Shown here: one piece after another, positions 24,800 through 33,950 of the stretch
Layout of the letters: each line of letters opens with the position of its first letter
Position numbering within the stretch: the first letter of the stretch is position 1
Assembly: GCF_000424585.1 (NCBI RefSeq)
Contig: NZ_KE384211.1
Span: 62,001 to 126,000 of the forward strand
DNA from: Butyrivibrio sp. MC2013
Lineage (GTDB): Bacteria; Bacillota; Clostridia; Lachnospirales; Lachnospiraceae
Direction: 5' to 3'
DNA length: 64,000 nt
The notes under the pieces: generated by a model
Seen by the model: only the letters and a program-made list of their open reading frames with translations
Told to the model about the DNA's origin: nothing
Databases searched by the model: none
Made by a program: the position numbers and the translations under genes

Positions 24800-26770
24800 A
24801 TGAATCTAGATCTGAAATTAACTGTCGCAAGTCCATATCCTTTGGGAATGAGAAGATCCGGGGGGGATCTTTATTTTAGCGGCGTATATAAGAATACAGG
24901 CGCATGTGGTCTGGTATTGTATCCCCTTAAAGACAATAAGCCCGTCAAAGAGAAATCAGTCACAGTATTTCTTTCTGATAGCTTCAAGAGAGGAGATATC
25001 TATTCAGTATGCATAAAAAGGGCTGCAGGCCTATTTGGAGCTTATCAGCTGATCAAGGATGGCAAATGTTATCCGGATCCTTATTCCAAAAGGCTCTACG
25101 GACTTGACAGATTTGGCAGCTTTACTGCAGCTTCTGACATTATCAGCCTCATTTATGAAGATGATTTCAAATGGTCAGATGATAAACGTCCTGCTAGATC
25201 CTATGACAGGTCATTTATTTATCAGCTCCATGTCAGAGGCTATACAATGGCTGACAAGTCTATGCCCTCAAGCCTTCGTGGTACATATAAAGGTCTTGAG
25301 GAGAAGATTGATTATCTAAAGAGCCTTGGGGTTACTGCTATAGAGCTGCTTCCCATATCAGAGCAGATGTCTGTACATAAGCATGGTGTTAATGAGGGAA
25401 TTTTTGGCGACAGGACTATGGCTCATGTCAGCGCTCCAAAGAATAACACCCTTGTCAAGGACGGAGTCATCCTTAAGGGGCACGAAGAGGAGCTAAAGAT
25501 TAATTTCTGGGGCTTTGAGGATAATTTTATATTTGCTCCCAGAAGCGCCTATGCCCAAAAAGGTGCAGATCCCTGCAAGGAGCTCAAGCATATGATCAGG
25601 GCTTTTCACAGGGCAGGAATTGAGGTCATAGTACAGTTTTATTTTACCGATATCATGCCCATGCAGGATGTGATAGCAGCCCTTAGATACTGGGTAAGTG
25701 AATATCATATAGACGGCATTCATATCAAGGGAGCCTTTATAGACTCTGCAATGCTGGCCAGAGAACCACTCTTTTCTGACATCAAGATTATGGACTACGG
25801 CTTTGATATGGGCAGCATCTACAAAGGCATGACTCCTGATCCTGTTAAGAGGAACCTTGCAGAATACAGAGACAATTTTACATATTGCGCTAGGAGATTT
25901 CTCAAGGGTGACGATAATGTCCTTCCGGAGTTCCTAGCCTTATCCCAGGAGACCGGTATCTCTGCAGGCTGCGTACATTATATCTGCAGTTATGAAGGCA
26001 TGCGCCTTATTGATCTTGTCAGCTTCGATCACAAATATAACGAAGCAAATGGTGAAGGCAACAATGACGGTGCATCCTATAATGCATCCTGGAACTGCGG
26101 CGTTGAAGGCCCAAGTCGCAAAAAGGCCATAAACAGCCTCAGGCTCAGGCAGATGAAAAACGCTCTTGCCATGGTATTTTTGTCTCAAGGTGTGCCCATG
26201 ATTTTTGGAGGCGATGAATTTGGTAATTCCCAGGGCGGAAATAATAACCCATATTGCCAGGATAATATCACAGGCTGGATTGACTGGAAGGCTGCTGATA
26301 AATACAAAGAGCTTACCGACTTTGTCAGATATCTTGTCGCTTTAAGGACCAAATATGCAGTATTTAGGAGCCTTATGCCATACAGGCTAATGGACTACAA
26401 GGCGGTGGGTTATCCGGATTTTTCATATCATGGCCAGGAAGCCTTTAAGCCTGATCTGTCTACTTATTCGCATACTATAGGCATGCTTTATTGCGGCCTT
26501 TATACAGACAGAAAAGAGGATCACTCTTTTGTATATGTGATATATAACATGCATTGGGAAAAGAAGGAATTTGCCCTTCCGGGGCTCCCTGCAGGCTGTG
26601 ACTGGAAGCTGATCATGGATACTTCTCTTGAAGAGGGGGTTAAATCCAAATTTAATCCCGCAGACAAGGGAGAAAAGGACTGCTATACAATGGCTCCAAG
26701 GAGCATCTGCTTATTTGTATCCAATGTTGCTCCTTCCATATCCGCCAGCAGGGTAAAACTATTCAGATAA
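24800..26770 (+). CDS. GH13 isoamylase/GlgX-like protein lacking catalytic residues (pseudoenzyme)
   Basis: The 656 residues (ATG 24800 after GGGGAGATGT; frame opens with a TTG at 24761) keep the debranching layout: N-terminal beta domain, YQLHVRGYT, LGVTAIELLPI, VSFDHKYNEANGEGNNDG, SWNCGVEG, and SQGVPMIFGGDEFGNSQGGNNNPYCQDN. Yet region I is EVIVQFYF instead of a DVVYNH type, region II is GIHIKGAF where GFRFDxA holds the Asp nucleophile, region III is IMDYGFDMG where the acid/base Glu sits, and region IV is SYEGM where HDG is expected. All three carboxylates are therefore replaced. Glycan hydrolysis is unlikely; glycogen binding or regulation is my inference. Confidence 0.75.
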   Translation: MNLDLKLTVASPYPLGMRRSGGDLYFSGVYKNTGACGLVLYPLKDNKPVKEKSVTVFLSDSFKRGDIYSVCIKRAAGLFGAYQLIKDGKCYPDPYSKRLYGLDRFGSFTAASDIISLIYEDDFKWSDDKRPARSYDRSFIYQLHVRGYTMADKSMPSSLRGTYKGLEEKIDYLKSLGVTAIELLPISEQMSVHKHGVNEGIFGDRTMAHVSAPKNNTLVKDGVILKGHEEELKINFWGFEDNFIFAPRSAYAQKGADPCKELKHMIRAFHRAGIEVIVQFYFTDIMPMQDVIAALRYWVSEYHIDGIHIKGAFIDSAMLAREPLFSDIKIMDYGFDMGSIYKGMTPDPVKRNLAEYRDNFTYCARRFLKGDDNVLPEFLALSQETGISAGCVHYICSYEGMRLIDLVSFDHKYNEANGEGNNDGASYNASWNCGVEGPSRKKAINSLRLRQMKNALAMVFLSQGVPMIFGGDEFGNSQGGNNNPYCQDNITGWIDWKAADKYKELTDFVRYLVALRTKYAVFRSLMPYRLMDYKAVGYPDFSYHGQEAFKPDLSTYSHTIGMLYCGLYTDRKEDHSFVYVIYNMHWEKKEFALPGLPAGCDWKLIMDTSLEEGVKSKFNPADKGEKDCYTMAPRSICLFVSNVAPSISASRVKLFR

Positions 26771-26783
26771 CAGGAATACTTTT

Positions 26784-27419
26784 ATGAATGATATTAACAA
26801 ACAGGATACTTCTTCTCTCTATTTTAGTGATCCTGATATGGCATCAGGGAGTGGAGAAAAAGTACGACTTACACTCTCAGGCACCTGGGGGCATTTTAAG
26901 ACCATCACCATTCACAGAATGAGAGTATGCAAATACTGCTTTAAAATGGGCCTGTATTATCAGGGCCTGACCCATGATCTGTCAAAATATTCTCCCACGG
27001 AGTTTTTTGTGGGAGCCAGGTATTACCAGGGCTTTAGGTCTCCTAATGCCAAAGAGAGGGATGTTAAGGGTTATTCCAGTTCCTGGCTGCATCACAAGGG
27101 CAGGAACAAGCATCATTTTGAATATTGGGTTGATTTTACAGGCAGACATTCCTTAGCACCCTTTGGCTGTTATCCTGCCAGGATGCCTGACAGATATATA
27201 GCCGAGATGCTGGCTGACAGAGTAGCAGCAAGTGCTACCTACAAGGGAAATGAATACAAGTCTTCCGATCCTTTGGAATATTATCTGACATCCAAACCTG
27301 AAGAGCTGCCTATTCATCCCTATACCAGGCAGAAGCTTGAAGAGTTTCTCTATATGCTTGCAGATAAAGGCGAAGAAGAGACATTTCGCTATATCAGGAC
27401 TGTCTTTTTAAAAAAATAA
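26784..27419 (+). CDS. DUF5662 family protein
   Basis: A 211-residue cytoplasmic protein with several conserved histidine motifs: HRMRVCKYCFKMGLYYQGLTHDLSKYSPTEF, WLHHKGRNKHHFEYW, and PDRYIAEMLADRVAA. The HD-x-x-K and HHKxxNxHHxEYW blocks resemble a metal-binding all-helical fold akin to HD-type hydrolases. The family is common in Clostridia and is uncharacterised. It starts 13 bases after the pseudo-GH13 gene, with only a weak AACAGGAAT upstream, so cotranslation is likely. Confidence 0.7.
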   Translation: MNDINKQDTSSLYFSDPDMASGSGEKVRLTLSGTWGHFKTITIHRMRVCKYCFKMGLYYQGLTHDLSKYSPTEFFVGARYYQGFRSPNAKERDVKGYSSSWLHHKGRNKHHFEYWVDFTGRHSLAPFGCYPARMPDRYIAEMLADRVAASATYKGNEYKSSDPLEYYLTSKPEELPIHPYTRQKLEEFLYMLADKGEEETFRYIRTVFLKK

Positions 27420-27466
27420 GGTGTCAAATATCTTGCTGTCGCTCATGGATGTATCAAAGGAGGATC

Positions 27467-29542
27467 ATGCTGTCTCCTGAAAGGATAAATGCTTTTAACA
27501 ATTCAATATTAAGATACGGCTCCGGAGCTTATGACAGAAATTCCATCGGCGTCCTCAAAGAAAAGACCCTTCACAGCATAGTCAAAGACTATTACGCAGG
27601 AGGCGAAGAGGACAAAGAGGTATCAGTAGCGGGCTATGTAGCTGATATATGCAGGGGAAACGAGATCATAGAGATACAAAACGGGAATTTTTCTCACCTT
27701 TTGCCAAAGCTAAAGGCTTTTCTCCCTGTATATAATGTTACAGTAGTATACCCATTTCCATCCAGCAAACGCATCTTGTGGATAGACCCTGATACAGGCG
27801 AGATATCAGCAGGAAAGAGAACAAAGTCAGGCTGCAATATCTATAATATCTTTAAGGAGCTCTATCTGATAAGGGAGTATTTGTCTCATCCCGGGATAAA
27901 GGTCATAGTTCTTATGATGGACATGGATGAATACCGGCTAAGGGACGGCTGGAGCAAAGATGGTAAAAAAGGCTCCCACAGATATGACAGAGTTCCCACT
28001 GCTCTTGTTGATGAGATAGTATTAAAAGAGCCTTTGGATTACAGCATCTTTATACCGGATGATCTTCCTGATGACTTTACTATCAGCGAATTTGGAAAGA
28101 GAGTCAAATATAAAGGACGCTACTTCTCCGGAGTGGTAAGGTGCCTTGAAAGCCTTGGACTCATAGAGCAAAGCGGCAAAAAGAAAAGAGCTTCGTGTTA
28201 CAAAAGAAGATCATGCAACAAAAATGCTATGAATAATAAAGAGGATAAAAAAATGGCAACTGCTAAAAAGAAAAAAGAAATGGCAAACAGTGAGAGTGTA
28301 ATAGACAGATTCTTAAGATATGTAAAATATGATACTCAGTCCAATGAGCATACAGGAAGCTCTCCCTCTACTCCCGGCCAGCATAAGCTGGCAGCTCTTC
28401 TTGAAAAGGAACTGACAGAGCTTGGGGCAAGTGACGTTTATTATGACAAGGAGCACTGCTACGTATATGCTCATATAGGGTCTAATATCTCTAACAAGAA
28501 AGCTCCTACTCTGGGCTTTATAGCTCATATGGATACTTCCGATGCAGCAAGCGGCAAGAATGTAAAGCCCAGGATCGTAGAGAAATACGACGGTAAGGAT
28601 ATCATCCTTAATGACAAGGATCCTGAAACAGGAGACAAGATAATATTATCTCCAAAGACCTTCCCCAGCCTGAAAGACCATAAGGGTGAGGACCTTATAG
28701 TGACTGACGGTACCACACTTCTTGGCGCAGATGACAAGGCAGGAATAGCAGAGATCATGTCAATGCTGCAGTTTTACCATGATAATCCAGGCTATGGGCA
28801 TGGAGCTCTTTCTATCTGCTTTACACCCGATGAGGAGATTGGTGAAGGTACAAAGTTTTTTGACCTTAAGAGATTCGGTGCAGACTATGCTTATACAGTA
28901 GATGGAGGAGCATTGGGCGAGCTTGAATACGAGTGCTTTAATGCAGCTGAAGTGGAACTGATCATCCACGGCAGGAGCGTACATCCCGGCGATGCCAAGG
29001 GCAAGATGGTCAATGCTACCCTTATTGCCTATGAATTCCAGTCAATGCTGCCTCCCTTTGAGAATCCCATGTACACTGAAGGACGCGAGGGTTTCTATCA
29101 CCTGACTCTCATGAAGGGCACCTGTGAAAAGGCTGTATGCTACTACATCATAAGAGATCATGATAAGACCAAATTTGCCGCCAAAAAGAAGCTGGTAGAA
29201 AAAATAGTAAAGTTCCTCAATGACAAATACGGCGCAGGCACTGTGGAGCTGACCATGGAGGACAGCTATTATAATATGCTCGAAAAGGTGCGTCCTCATA
29301 AGCATCTGATCGAGAAAGCAAGAATGGCTATGGCCATGTGCGGGGTTAGGAGCAAAGAGCATCCCATCAGAGGCGGCACAGATGGAGCCATGCTGTCCTT
29401 TAAAGGACTTCCCTGTCCCAATCTTTGTACAGGTGGATACAATTACCACGGCAGATTCGAGTACGCTTCAGTGCAGGAGATGTATAAATGTGTAGATATC
29501 ATAAAGAATATAATCGCTATCTATGCAGATTATAAAAGATAA
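27467..29542 (+). CDS. pepT: Fusion: PD-(D/E)XK-like/winged-helix protein plus peptidase T
   Basis: One unbroken frame of 691 residues from ATG 27467 (AAAGGAGG three bases upstream). Residues ~1-255 form a domain with GYVADICRGNEIIEIQNGNF, the D...ExQ signature of PD-(D/E)XK nuclease-like folds, and a C-terminal winged-helix-like end (ISEFGKRVKYKGRYFSGVVRCLESLGLIEQ). After a basic linker comes complete peptidase T, an M20B tripeptidase: FIAHMDTSDAASG, LLGADDKAGIAEI, FTPDEEIGEG, VDGG, and EHPIRGGTDGA metal ligands. A second start at 28253 with AGAGGA could make free peptidase T (429 aa). Whether the fusion protein exists in the cell is unknown. Confidence 0.8.
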   Translation: MLSPERINAFNNSILRYGSGAYDRNSIGVLKEKTLHSIVKDYYAGGEEDKEVSVAGYVADICRGNEIIEIQNGNFSHLLPKLKAFLPVYNVTVVYPFPSSKRILWIDPDTGEISAGKRTKSGCNIYNIFKELYLIREYLSHPGIKVIVLMMDMDEYRLRDGWSKDGKKGSHRYDRVPTALVDEIVLKEPLDYSIFIPDDLPDDFTISEFGKRVKYKGRYFSGVVRCLESLGLIEQSGKKKRASCYKRRSCNKNAMNNKEDKKMATAKKKKEMANSESVIDRFLRYVKYDTQSNEHTGSSPSTPGQHKLAALLEKELTELGASDVYYDKEHCYVYAHIGSNISNKKAPTLGFIAHMDTSDAASGKNVKPRIVEKYDGKDIILNDKDPETGDKIILSPKTFPSLKDHKGEDLIVTDGTTLLGADDKAGIAEIMSMLQFYHDNPGYGHGALSICFTPDEEIGEGTKFFDLKRFGADYAYTVDGGALGELEYECFNAAEVELIIHGRSVHPGDAKGKMVNATLIAYEFQSMLPPFENPMYTEGREGFYHLTLMKGTCEKAVCYYIIRDHDKTKFAAKKKLVEKIVKFLNDKYGAGTVELTMEDSYYNMLEKVRPHKHLIEKARMAMAMCGVRSKEHPIRGGTDGAMLSFKGLPCPNLCTGGYNYHGRFEYASVQEMYKCVDIIKNIIAIYADYKR
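28241..28255 (+). promoter_or_regulatory. Internal ribosome binding site and start for peptidase T
   Basis: AAAGAGGAT lies seven bases before an in-frame ATG at 28253 (MATAKKKKEMANSESVIDR). Canonical peptidase T proteins begin close to this point, so separate translation from this site is plausible although no stop codon divides the two parts. Confidence 0.5.
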
Positions 29543-29557
29543 GCTATTTATCATAAG

Positions 29558-29587
29558 CTATTAATAACAAGGTTTTATTATTAATAG
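29558..29587 (+). terminator. Weak hairpin after peptidase T
   Basis: CTATTAATAA pairs perfectly with TTATTAATAG (10 bp), followed by TTTAAG. The stem is entirely AT-rich but for one pair, so termination is likely weak. Confidence 0.35.
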
Positions 29588-29636
29588 TTTAAGAATGTTT
29601 TTTAGCCAAGAGTTAATAAGGAGTATTGTATAATTT

Positions 29637-31136
29637 ATGAAATCAGTTTCTATCAAAAATAACAATATCTATGCTACAGATCCTGAAACAGAGGGTCTCA
29701 TAGAGAGCTTTGACCTTAATATGGCTCCCCCGATGGAAGAGCCAATGAGGCAGTTTTATTATATTGCCAAGGTCAGGAAATATGTTGATGAGCTCGCTAA
29801 CAAGCTGGGACGCCGCCCCAGGGCCTGCAGCGTTGCCTTTGGCTGTCAGATGAATGCCAGGGACTCCGAGAAGATACTGGGTATTCTCAAGGCCGTGGGC
29901 TATGAAGAATGGGAAAGCGAAGATGCTGAGTTTGTAATATACAATACCTGTACTGTAAGGGACAATGCTGATCAGAGAGTCTACGGCAGAATAGGCTATG
30001 CAGGAGGCCTCAAAAAGGCCAATCCCAATATGAAGATAGCTGTATGCGGTTGTATGATGCAGGAAAATACTGCTATTGAGAAGATCAAAAAAAGCTACAG
30101 ACAGGTTGATCTCATATTTGGTACTCACAATCTCTATAAATTTGCAGAGCTCCTTGCTACCATGTTTGAATCCGACCGCATGGTAATAGATATCTGGAAG
30201 GAAGGCACAGATATTGTCGAAGATCTGCCTGTTTCCAGAAAATATGCCTTTAAGTCAGGCGTAAATATCACCTTTGGCTGCAATAATTTCTGTACCTATT
30301 GCATCGTGCCCTATGTAAGGGGCAGAGAGAGGTCCAGAAATCCCAGAGAGATATTAAGGGAAGTAGAGAAGCTTGCTGCTGACGGAGTAAAGGAAGTAAT
30401 GCTCCTGGGACAGAATGTAAATTCCTACGGAACAGGCCTTCCTGATGACGAGAGGATCTCTTTTGCTGAGCTCATAAGAGAAGTGGCTCATGTAGAGGGC
30501 ATAAAGAGAGTCAGATTCATGACCCCTCATCCCAAGGATCTCTCAGATGAGCTGATACAGGTGATCAAAGAAGAACCTGTTATAGCAAGGCATATCCATC
30601 TGCCCCTGCAGTCAGGTTCCAGCGAGATATTAAGGCGTATGAACCGCAAATATACCAAGGAGGCTTATCTGGACCTGGCTCTAAAGATCAGAAGAGAGCT
30701 TCCTGATTGTGCAATTACCACGGATATTATTGTAGGCTTCCCCGGAGAGACGGCTGGTGACGTAGATGATACTCTTGATGTGATCAGCAAGGTAGCCTTT
30801 GATAATGCCTTTACCTTTATTTATTCCAAGAGAAGCGGAACTCCCGCTGCCAACATGGAAGATCAGGTGCCGGAAGACGTGGTAAAGGAGCAGTTTAACA
30901 GAGTACTGTCACTGGTTCAGGAAACAGCCAGAACAAGGAGCACTCTTTGGCAGGATATGGACGCAGAGGTGCTGGTAGAAGGCGTAAATGAGCAGGATGA
31001 CAGCCTGATGACAGGCAGGATGAGCAACAATATGCTGGTACATTTCCCTGCATCATCGGATATGATAGGAAGCTTTGTAAAAGTACATCTTGATGAATGC
31101 AAGGGCTTTTATTACATGGGACATATCGTAGAATAA
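29637..31136 (+). CDS. miaB: tRNA-2-methylthio-N6-dimethylallyladenosine synthase MiaB
   Basis: Radical SAM enzyme that methylthiolates i6A37 of tRNAs, acting after MiaA, which is also encoded here. The 499 residues carry an N-terminal UPF0004 domain with three cluster cysteines (FGCQMNARDSEK, YNTCTVRDNA, VCGCMMQ), the SAM motif FGCNNFCTYCIVPYVRGRERSR, and a C-terminal TRAM domain. An N-terminal addition of about 60 residues before the first cysteine is typical for Clostridia. AAGGAG lies 13 bases before the ATG, a long spacing. mutS follows after 80 bases. Confidence 0.95.
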   Translation: MKSVSIKNNNIYATDPETEGLIESFDLNMAPPMEEPMRQFYYIAKVRKYVDELANKLGRRPRACSVAFGCQMNARDSEKILGILKAVGYEEWESEDAEFVIYNTCTVRDNADQRVYGRIGYAGGLKKANPNMKIAVCGCMMQENTAIEKIKKSYRQVDLIFGTHNLYKFAELLATMFESDRMVIDIWKEGTDIVEDLPVSRKYAFKSGVNITFGCNNFCTYCIVPYVRGRERSRNPREILREVEKLAADGVKEVMLLGQNVNSYGTGLPDDERISFAELIREVAHVEGIKRVRFMTPHPKDLSDELIQVIKEEPVIARHIHLPLQSGSSEILRRMNRKYTKEAYLDLALKIRRELPDCAITTDIIVGFPGETAGDVDDTLDVISKVAFDNAFTFIYSKRSGTPAANMEDQVPEDVVKEQFNRVLSLVQETARTRSTLWQDMDAEVLVEGVNEQDDSLMTGRMSNNMLVHFPASSDMIGSFVKVHLDECKGFYYMGHIVE

Positions 31137-31215
31137 ATGGGATAAATATTCTGCTGATATATTTGACAATTATATTCAGACTTGGATCATTATATAAAAT
31201 TTGCGAGGTAAGATT

Positions 31216-33936
31216 TTGGCTCAGGAGGAAATAACAAGGGGTTTAACAGAGGTTTTGGCGGACAAGCCTGATATGGATAAGGTTTCACCTATGATGAAGC
31301 ATTATCTGCAGACTAAAGCTGAGAATCCTGACTGCATACTTTTTTACAGGCTGGGTGACTTTTATGAGATGTTCTTTGATGACGCTCTTACTGTCAGCAG
31401 AGAGATGGAACTTACGCTCACCGGCAAGGCTTGCGGAATGGATAAGAGAGCTCCCATGTGCGGAGTGCCTTTTCATGCTGCAGACAGCTACCTGAACAGG
31501 CTGGTCAAGAAGGGCTATAAGGTAGCCATCTGCGAGCAGGTTGAGGATCCCAAGACAGCTAAGGGTATAGTCAAGAGAGACATCATCAGGATAGTCACCC
31601 CCGGTACCAATATTGACCAGGGCTCTTTGGAAGAAAGCCGTAATAACTACATCATGAGCCTGGTATATTTTGATAACAGGACCGGTATAGCTATATCCGA
31701 TGTCTCCACAGGAGATTTCTATCTCACAGAAGTAGACAGACTCAAAAGCGTCATGGATGAGATCAGCAAATATTCGCCCACTGAGATCATTTGCAATGAT
31801 GCCTTTATGGTGTCAGGGATCAATATAGAGGATCTGAGGGGGAGACTGGGTATCTGTCTAAATACCCTGGATGCTCATTATTTTGATGAAGAGCTGGCTG
31901 GCCGTACCATTATGGACCAGTTCAAGGTAGGGTCCCTTACGGGCCTTGGCATCAGTGATTTCCCCACAGGTATCATAGCTGCAGGAGCACTGCTCAGATA
32001 TCTGGAAGATATGGCCAGGTCCGACCTTTCCAACATAGGTCATATCACTCCCTATCTGGCATACAAGTATATGCTCCTGGACTCCTCTACCAGACGTAAT
32101 CTGGAGCTTACTGAGACCATGAGGGACAAGAGTAAGAGAGGGTCCCTGCTCTGGGTACTGGATAGGACCAAGACTGCCATGGGTGCCAGGATGCTCAGAC
32201 GTTTTATAGAGCAGCCCCTTATAGATATTGATGAGATGAAGGCTCGTCAGTCAGCTATAGAAGCACTGATGAATAATGCTATATGCAGGGACGAGATCAG
32301 GGAATATCTGGCACCTGTATATGATCTTGAGAGGATCATGAGCCGTATCAGCTACAAGACTGCCAATCCCAGGGATCTCTTATCCTTTAGAAATTCCATA
32401 TCCATGCTGCCTGCCATCAAGATAGCTCTTGAGGATACCAAGGGCTGTGCAGAGCTTGAGCGCCTCTCAGGGGAGATCGATGTATTAAATGACATATGCG
32501 ACCTCATCGGCTCAGCAATTGTAGATGAACCACCCCTTGCCATAAAGGACGGCGGTATAATCAGAGACGGCTACAATAATGATATAGATTCCTACAGGCA
32601 GGCTGCAGTAAATGGCAAGGAATGGCTGGCCCGCCTTGAAGAAGAGACCAGACAGTCAACAGGTATCAAGAATCTCAGGATCAAATATTCCAACGTATTT
32701 GGCTATGCTTTTGAAGTAACCAATTCCAACAAAGACCTGGTACCTGATCACTTTGTGAGAAAGCAGACTCTGACCAATTGCGAAAGATATACTACCCAGG
32801 AGCTCAAAGAGCTGGAAGATACTATCCTTGGAGCCAAGGAAAAATTAAACGGCCTTGAATATGAGCTTTTCTGTGATGTGAGAGACAGGGTAGAAGCAGA
32901 GATGTCCAGGATCCAGAAGACAGCCAAAGCCATTGCCCTTTTGGATGTATATGCCAGTCTGTCTTATGTAGCTGAAAAAGAACATTATGTTAAGCCTCTG
33001 TTATCAGAAAACGGTATAATAAATATTAAAGAGGGGAGACATCCTGTTATTGAAAGGATGATGGACAGGACAGATCTCTTTATTTCCAATGATACCTACC
33101 TTGATGATAACAAGCATATGATATCCATCATCACAGGACCTAATATGGCCGGTAAATCCACCTACATGAGGCAGACTGCACTTATAGTGCTCATGGCTCA
33201 GATAGGAAGCTTTGTTCCTGCCAGCAGCGCAGAGATAGGTATAGTTGACAGGATCTTTACCAGAGTTGGTGCCAGCGATGATCTGGGAAGCGGCCAGTCT
33301 ACCTTTATGGTGGAGATGAATGAAGTAGCCAATATCCTGAGAAATGCCAGCTCAAAGAGCCTTCTGATACTTGATGAGATAGGAAGAGGTACCTCTACTT
33401 ATGATGGCCTTTCTATTGCATGGGCTGTTATAGAACATATTGCCAACAAGAAGCTCCTGGGCGCCAAGACTCTTTTTGCCACACATTATCATGAGCTTAC
33501 AGAGCTTGAAGGCAAGATAGATTCTGTATCCAACTACTGTATAGCAGTCAAGGAAAAGGGTGACGACATAGTATTCCTAAGAAAAATCATCAAGGGCGGA
33601 GCAGATAAGAGCTACGGTATACAGGTGGCAAAGTTGGCAGGTATACCTGCCATGGTAACTGACAGAGCCAGACAGATATGTGATGAACTGGCTAAGAGCG
33701 ATATCACACTTAAGGTCAAGGAGATATCAGCTCAGGACGGACCAAAGGGCAGGAAGCCAAAGCCCAAGCACTATGACGCGGTGGACCTGGGTCAGATGTC
33801 ACTATTTGAAAGTACTACCGACGAAGATGTTATTGAAGAGCTTAAGAGTATAGACATTAGTAATCTTACACCACTGGATGCACTTAATACTCTCTATAAG
33901 CTTCAGAATGATCTGAAGAACAGGTGGAAAGCATAA
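31216..33936 (+). CDS. mutS: DNA mismatch repair protein MutS
   Basis: Recognises mismatches and recruits MutL. The likely start is a TTG at 31216 with GAGG seven bases upstream, giving 906 residues; an upstream TTG at 31201 has no binding site. The mismatch-binding FYRLGDFYEMFFDDA motif (Phe and Glu contact the mismatch) is near residue 47, Walker A GPNMAGKST near 640, and LLILDEIGRGTSTYDGLSIAWAV is the ABC-type Walker B. The C-terminal helix-turn-helix dimer region follows. TTGACA at about 31163 could be a promoter but its -10 is poor. mutL starts 15 bases after it. Confidence 0.96.
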   Translation: MAQEEITRGLTEVLADKPDMDKVSPMMKHYLQTKAENPDCILFYRLGDFYEMFFDDALTVSREMELTLTGKACGMDKRAPMCGVPFHAADSYLNRLVKKGYKVAICEQVEDPKTAKGIVKRDIIRIVTPGTNIDQGSLEESRNNYIMSLVYFDNRTGIAISDVSTGDFYLTEVDRLKSVMDEISKYSPTEIICNDAFMVSGINIEDLRGRLGICLNTLDAHYFDEELAGRTIMDQFKVGSLTGLGISDFPTGIIAAGALLRYLEDMARSDLSNIGHITPYLAYKYMLLDSSTRRNLELTETMRDKSKRGSLLWVLDRTKTAMGARMLRRFIEQPLIDIDEMKARQSAIEALMNNAICRDEIREYLAPVYDLERIMSRISYKTANPRDLLSFRNSISMLPAIKIALEDTKGCAELERLSGEIDVLNDICDLIGSAIVDEPPLAIKDGGIIRDGYNNDIDSYRQAAVNGKEWLARLEEETRQSTGIKNLRIKYSNVFGYAFEVTNSNKDLVPDHFVRKQTLTNCERYTTQELKELEDTILGAKEKLNGLEYELFCDVRDRVEAEMSRIQKTAKAIALLDVYASLSYVAEKEHYVKPLLSENGIINIKEGRHPVIERMMDRTDLFISNDTYLDDNKHMISIITGPNMAGKSTYMRQTALIVLMAQIGSFVPASSAEIGIVDRIFTRVGASDDLGSGQSTFMVEMNEVANILRNASSKSLLILDEIGRGTSTYDGLSIAWAVIEHIANKKLLGAKTLFATHYHELTELEGKIDSVSNYCIAVKEKGDDIVFLRKIIKGGADKSYGIQVAKLAGIPAMVTDRARQICDELAKSDITLKVKEISAQDGPKGRKPKPKHYDAVDLGQMSLFESTTDEDVIEELKSIDISNLTPLDALNTLYKLQNDLKNRWKA

Positions 33937-33950
33937 TCGAGGTTTAGCTT

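Noticed and set aside
29643-30128. 161-codon reverse frame
   Set aside because: Antisense shadow of miaB with no supporting motif.
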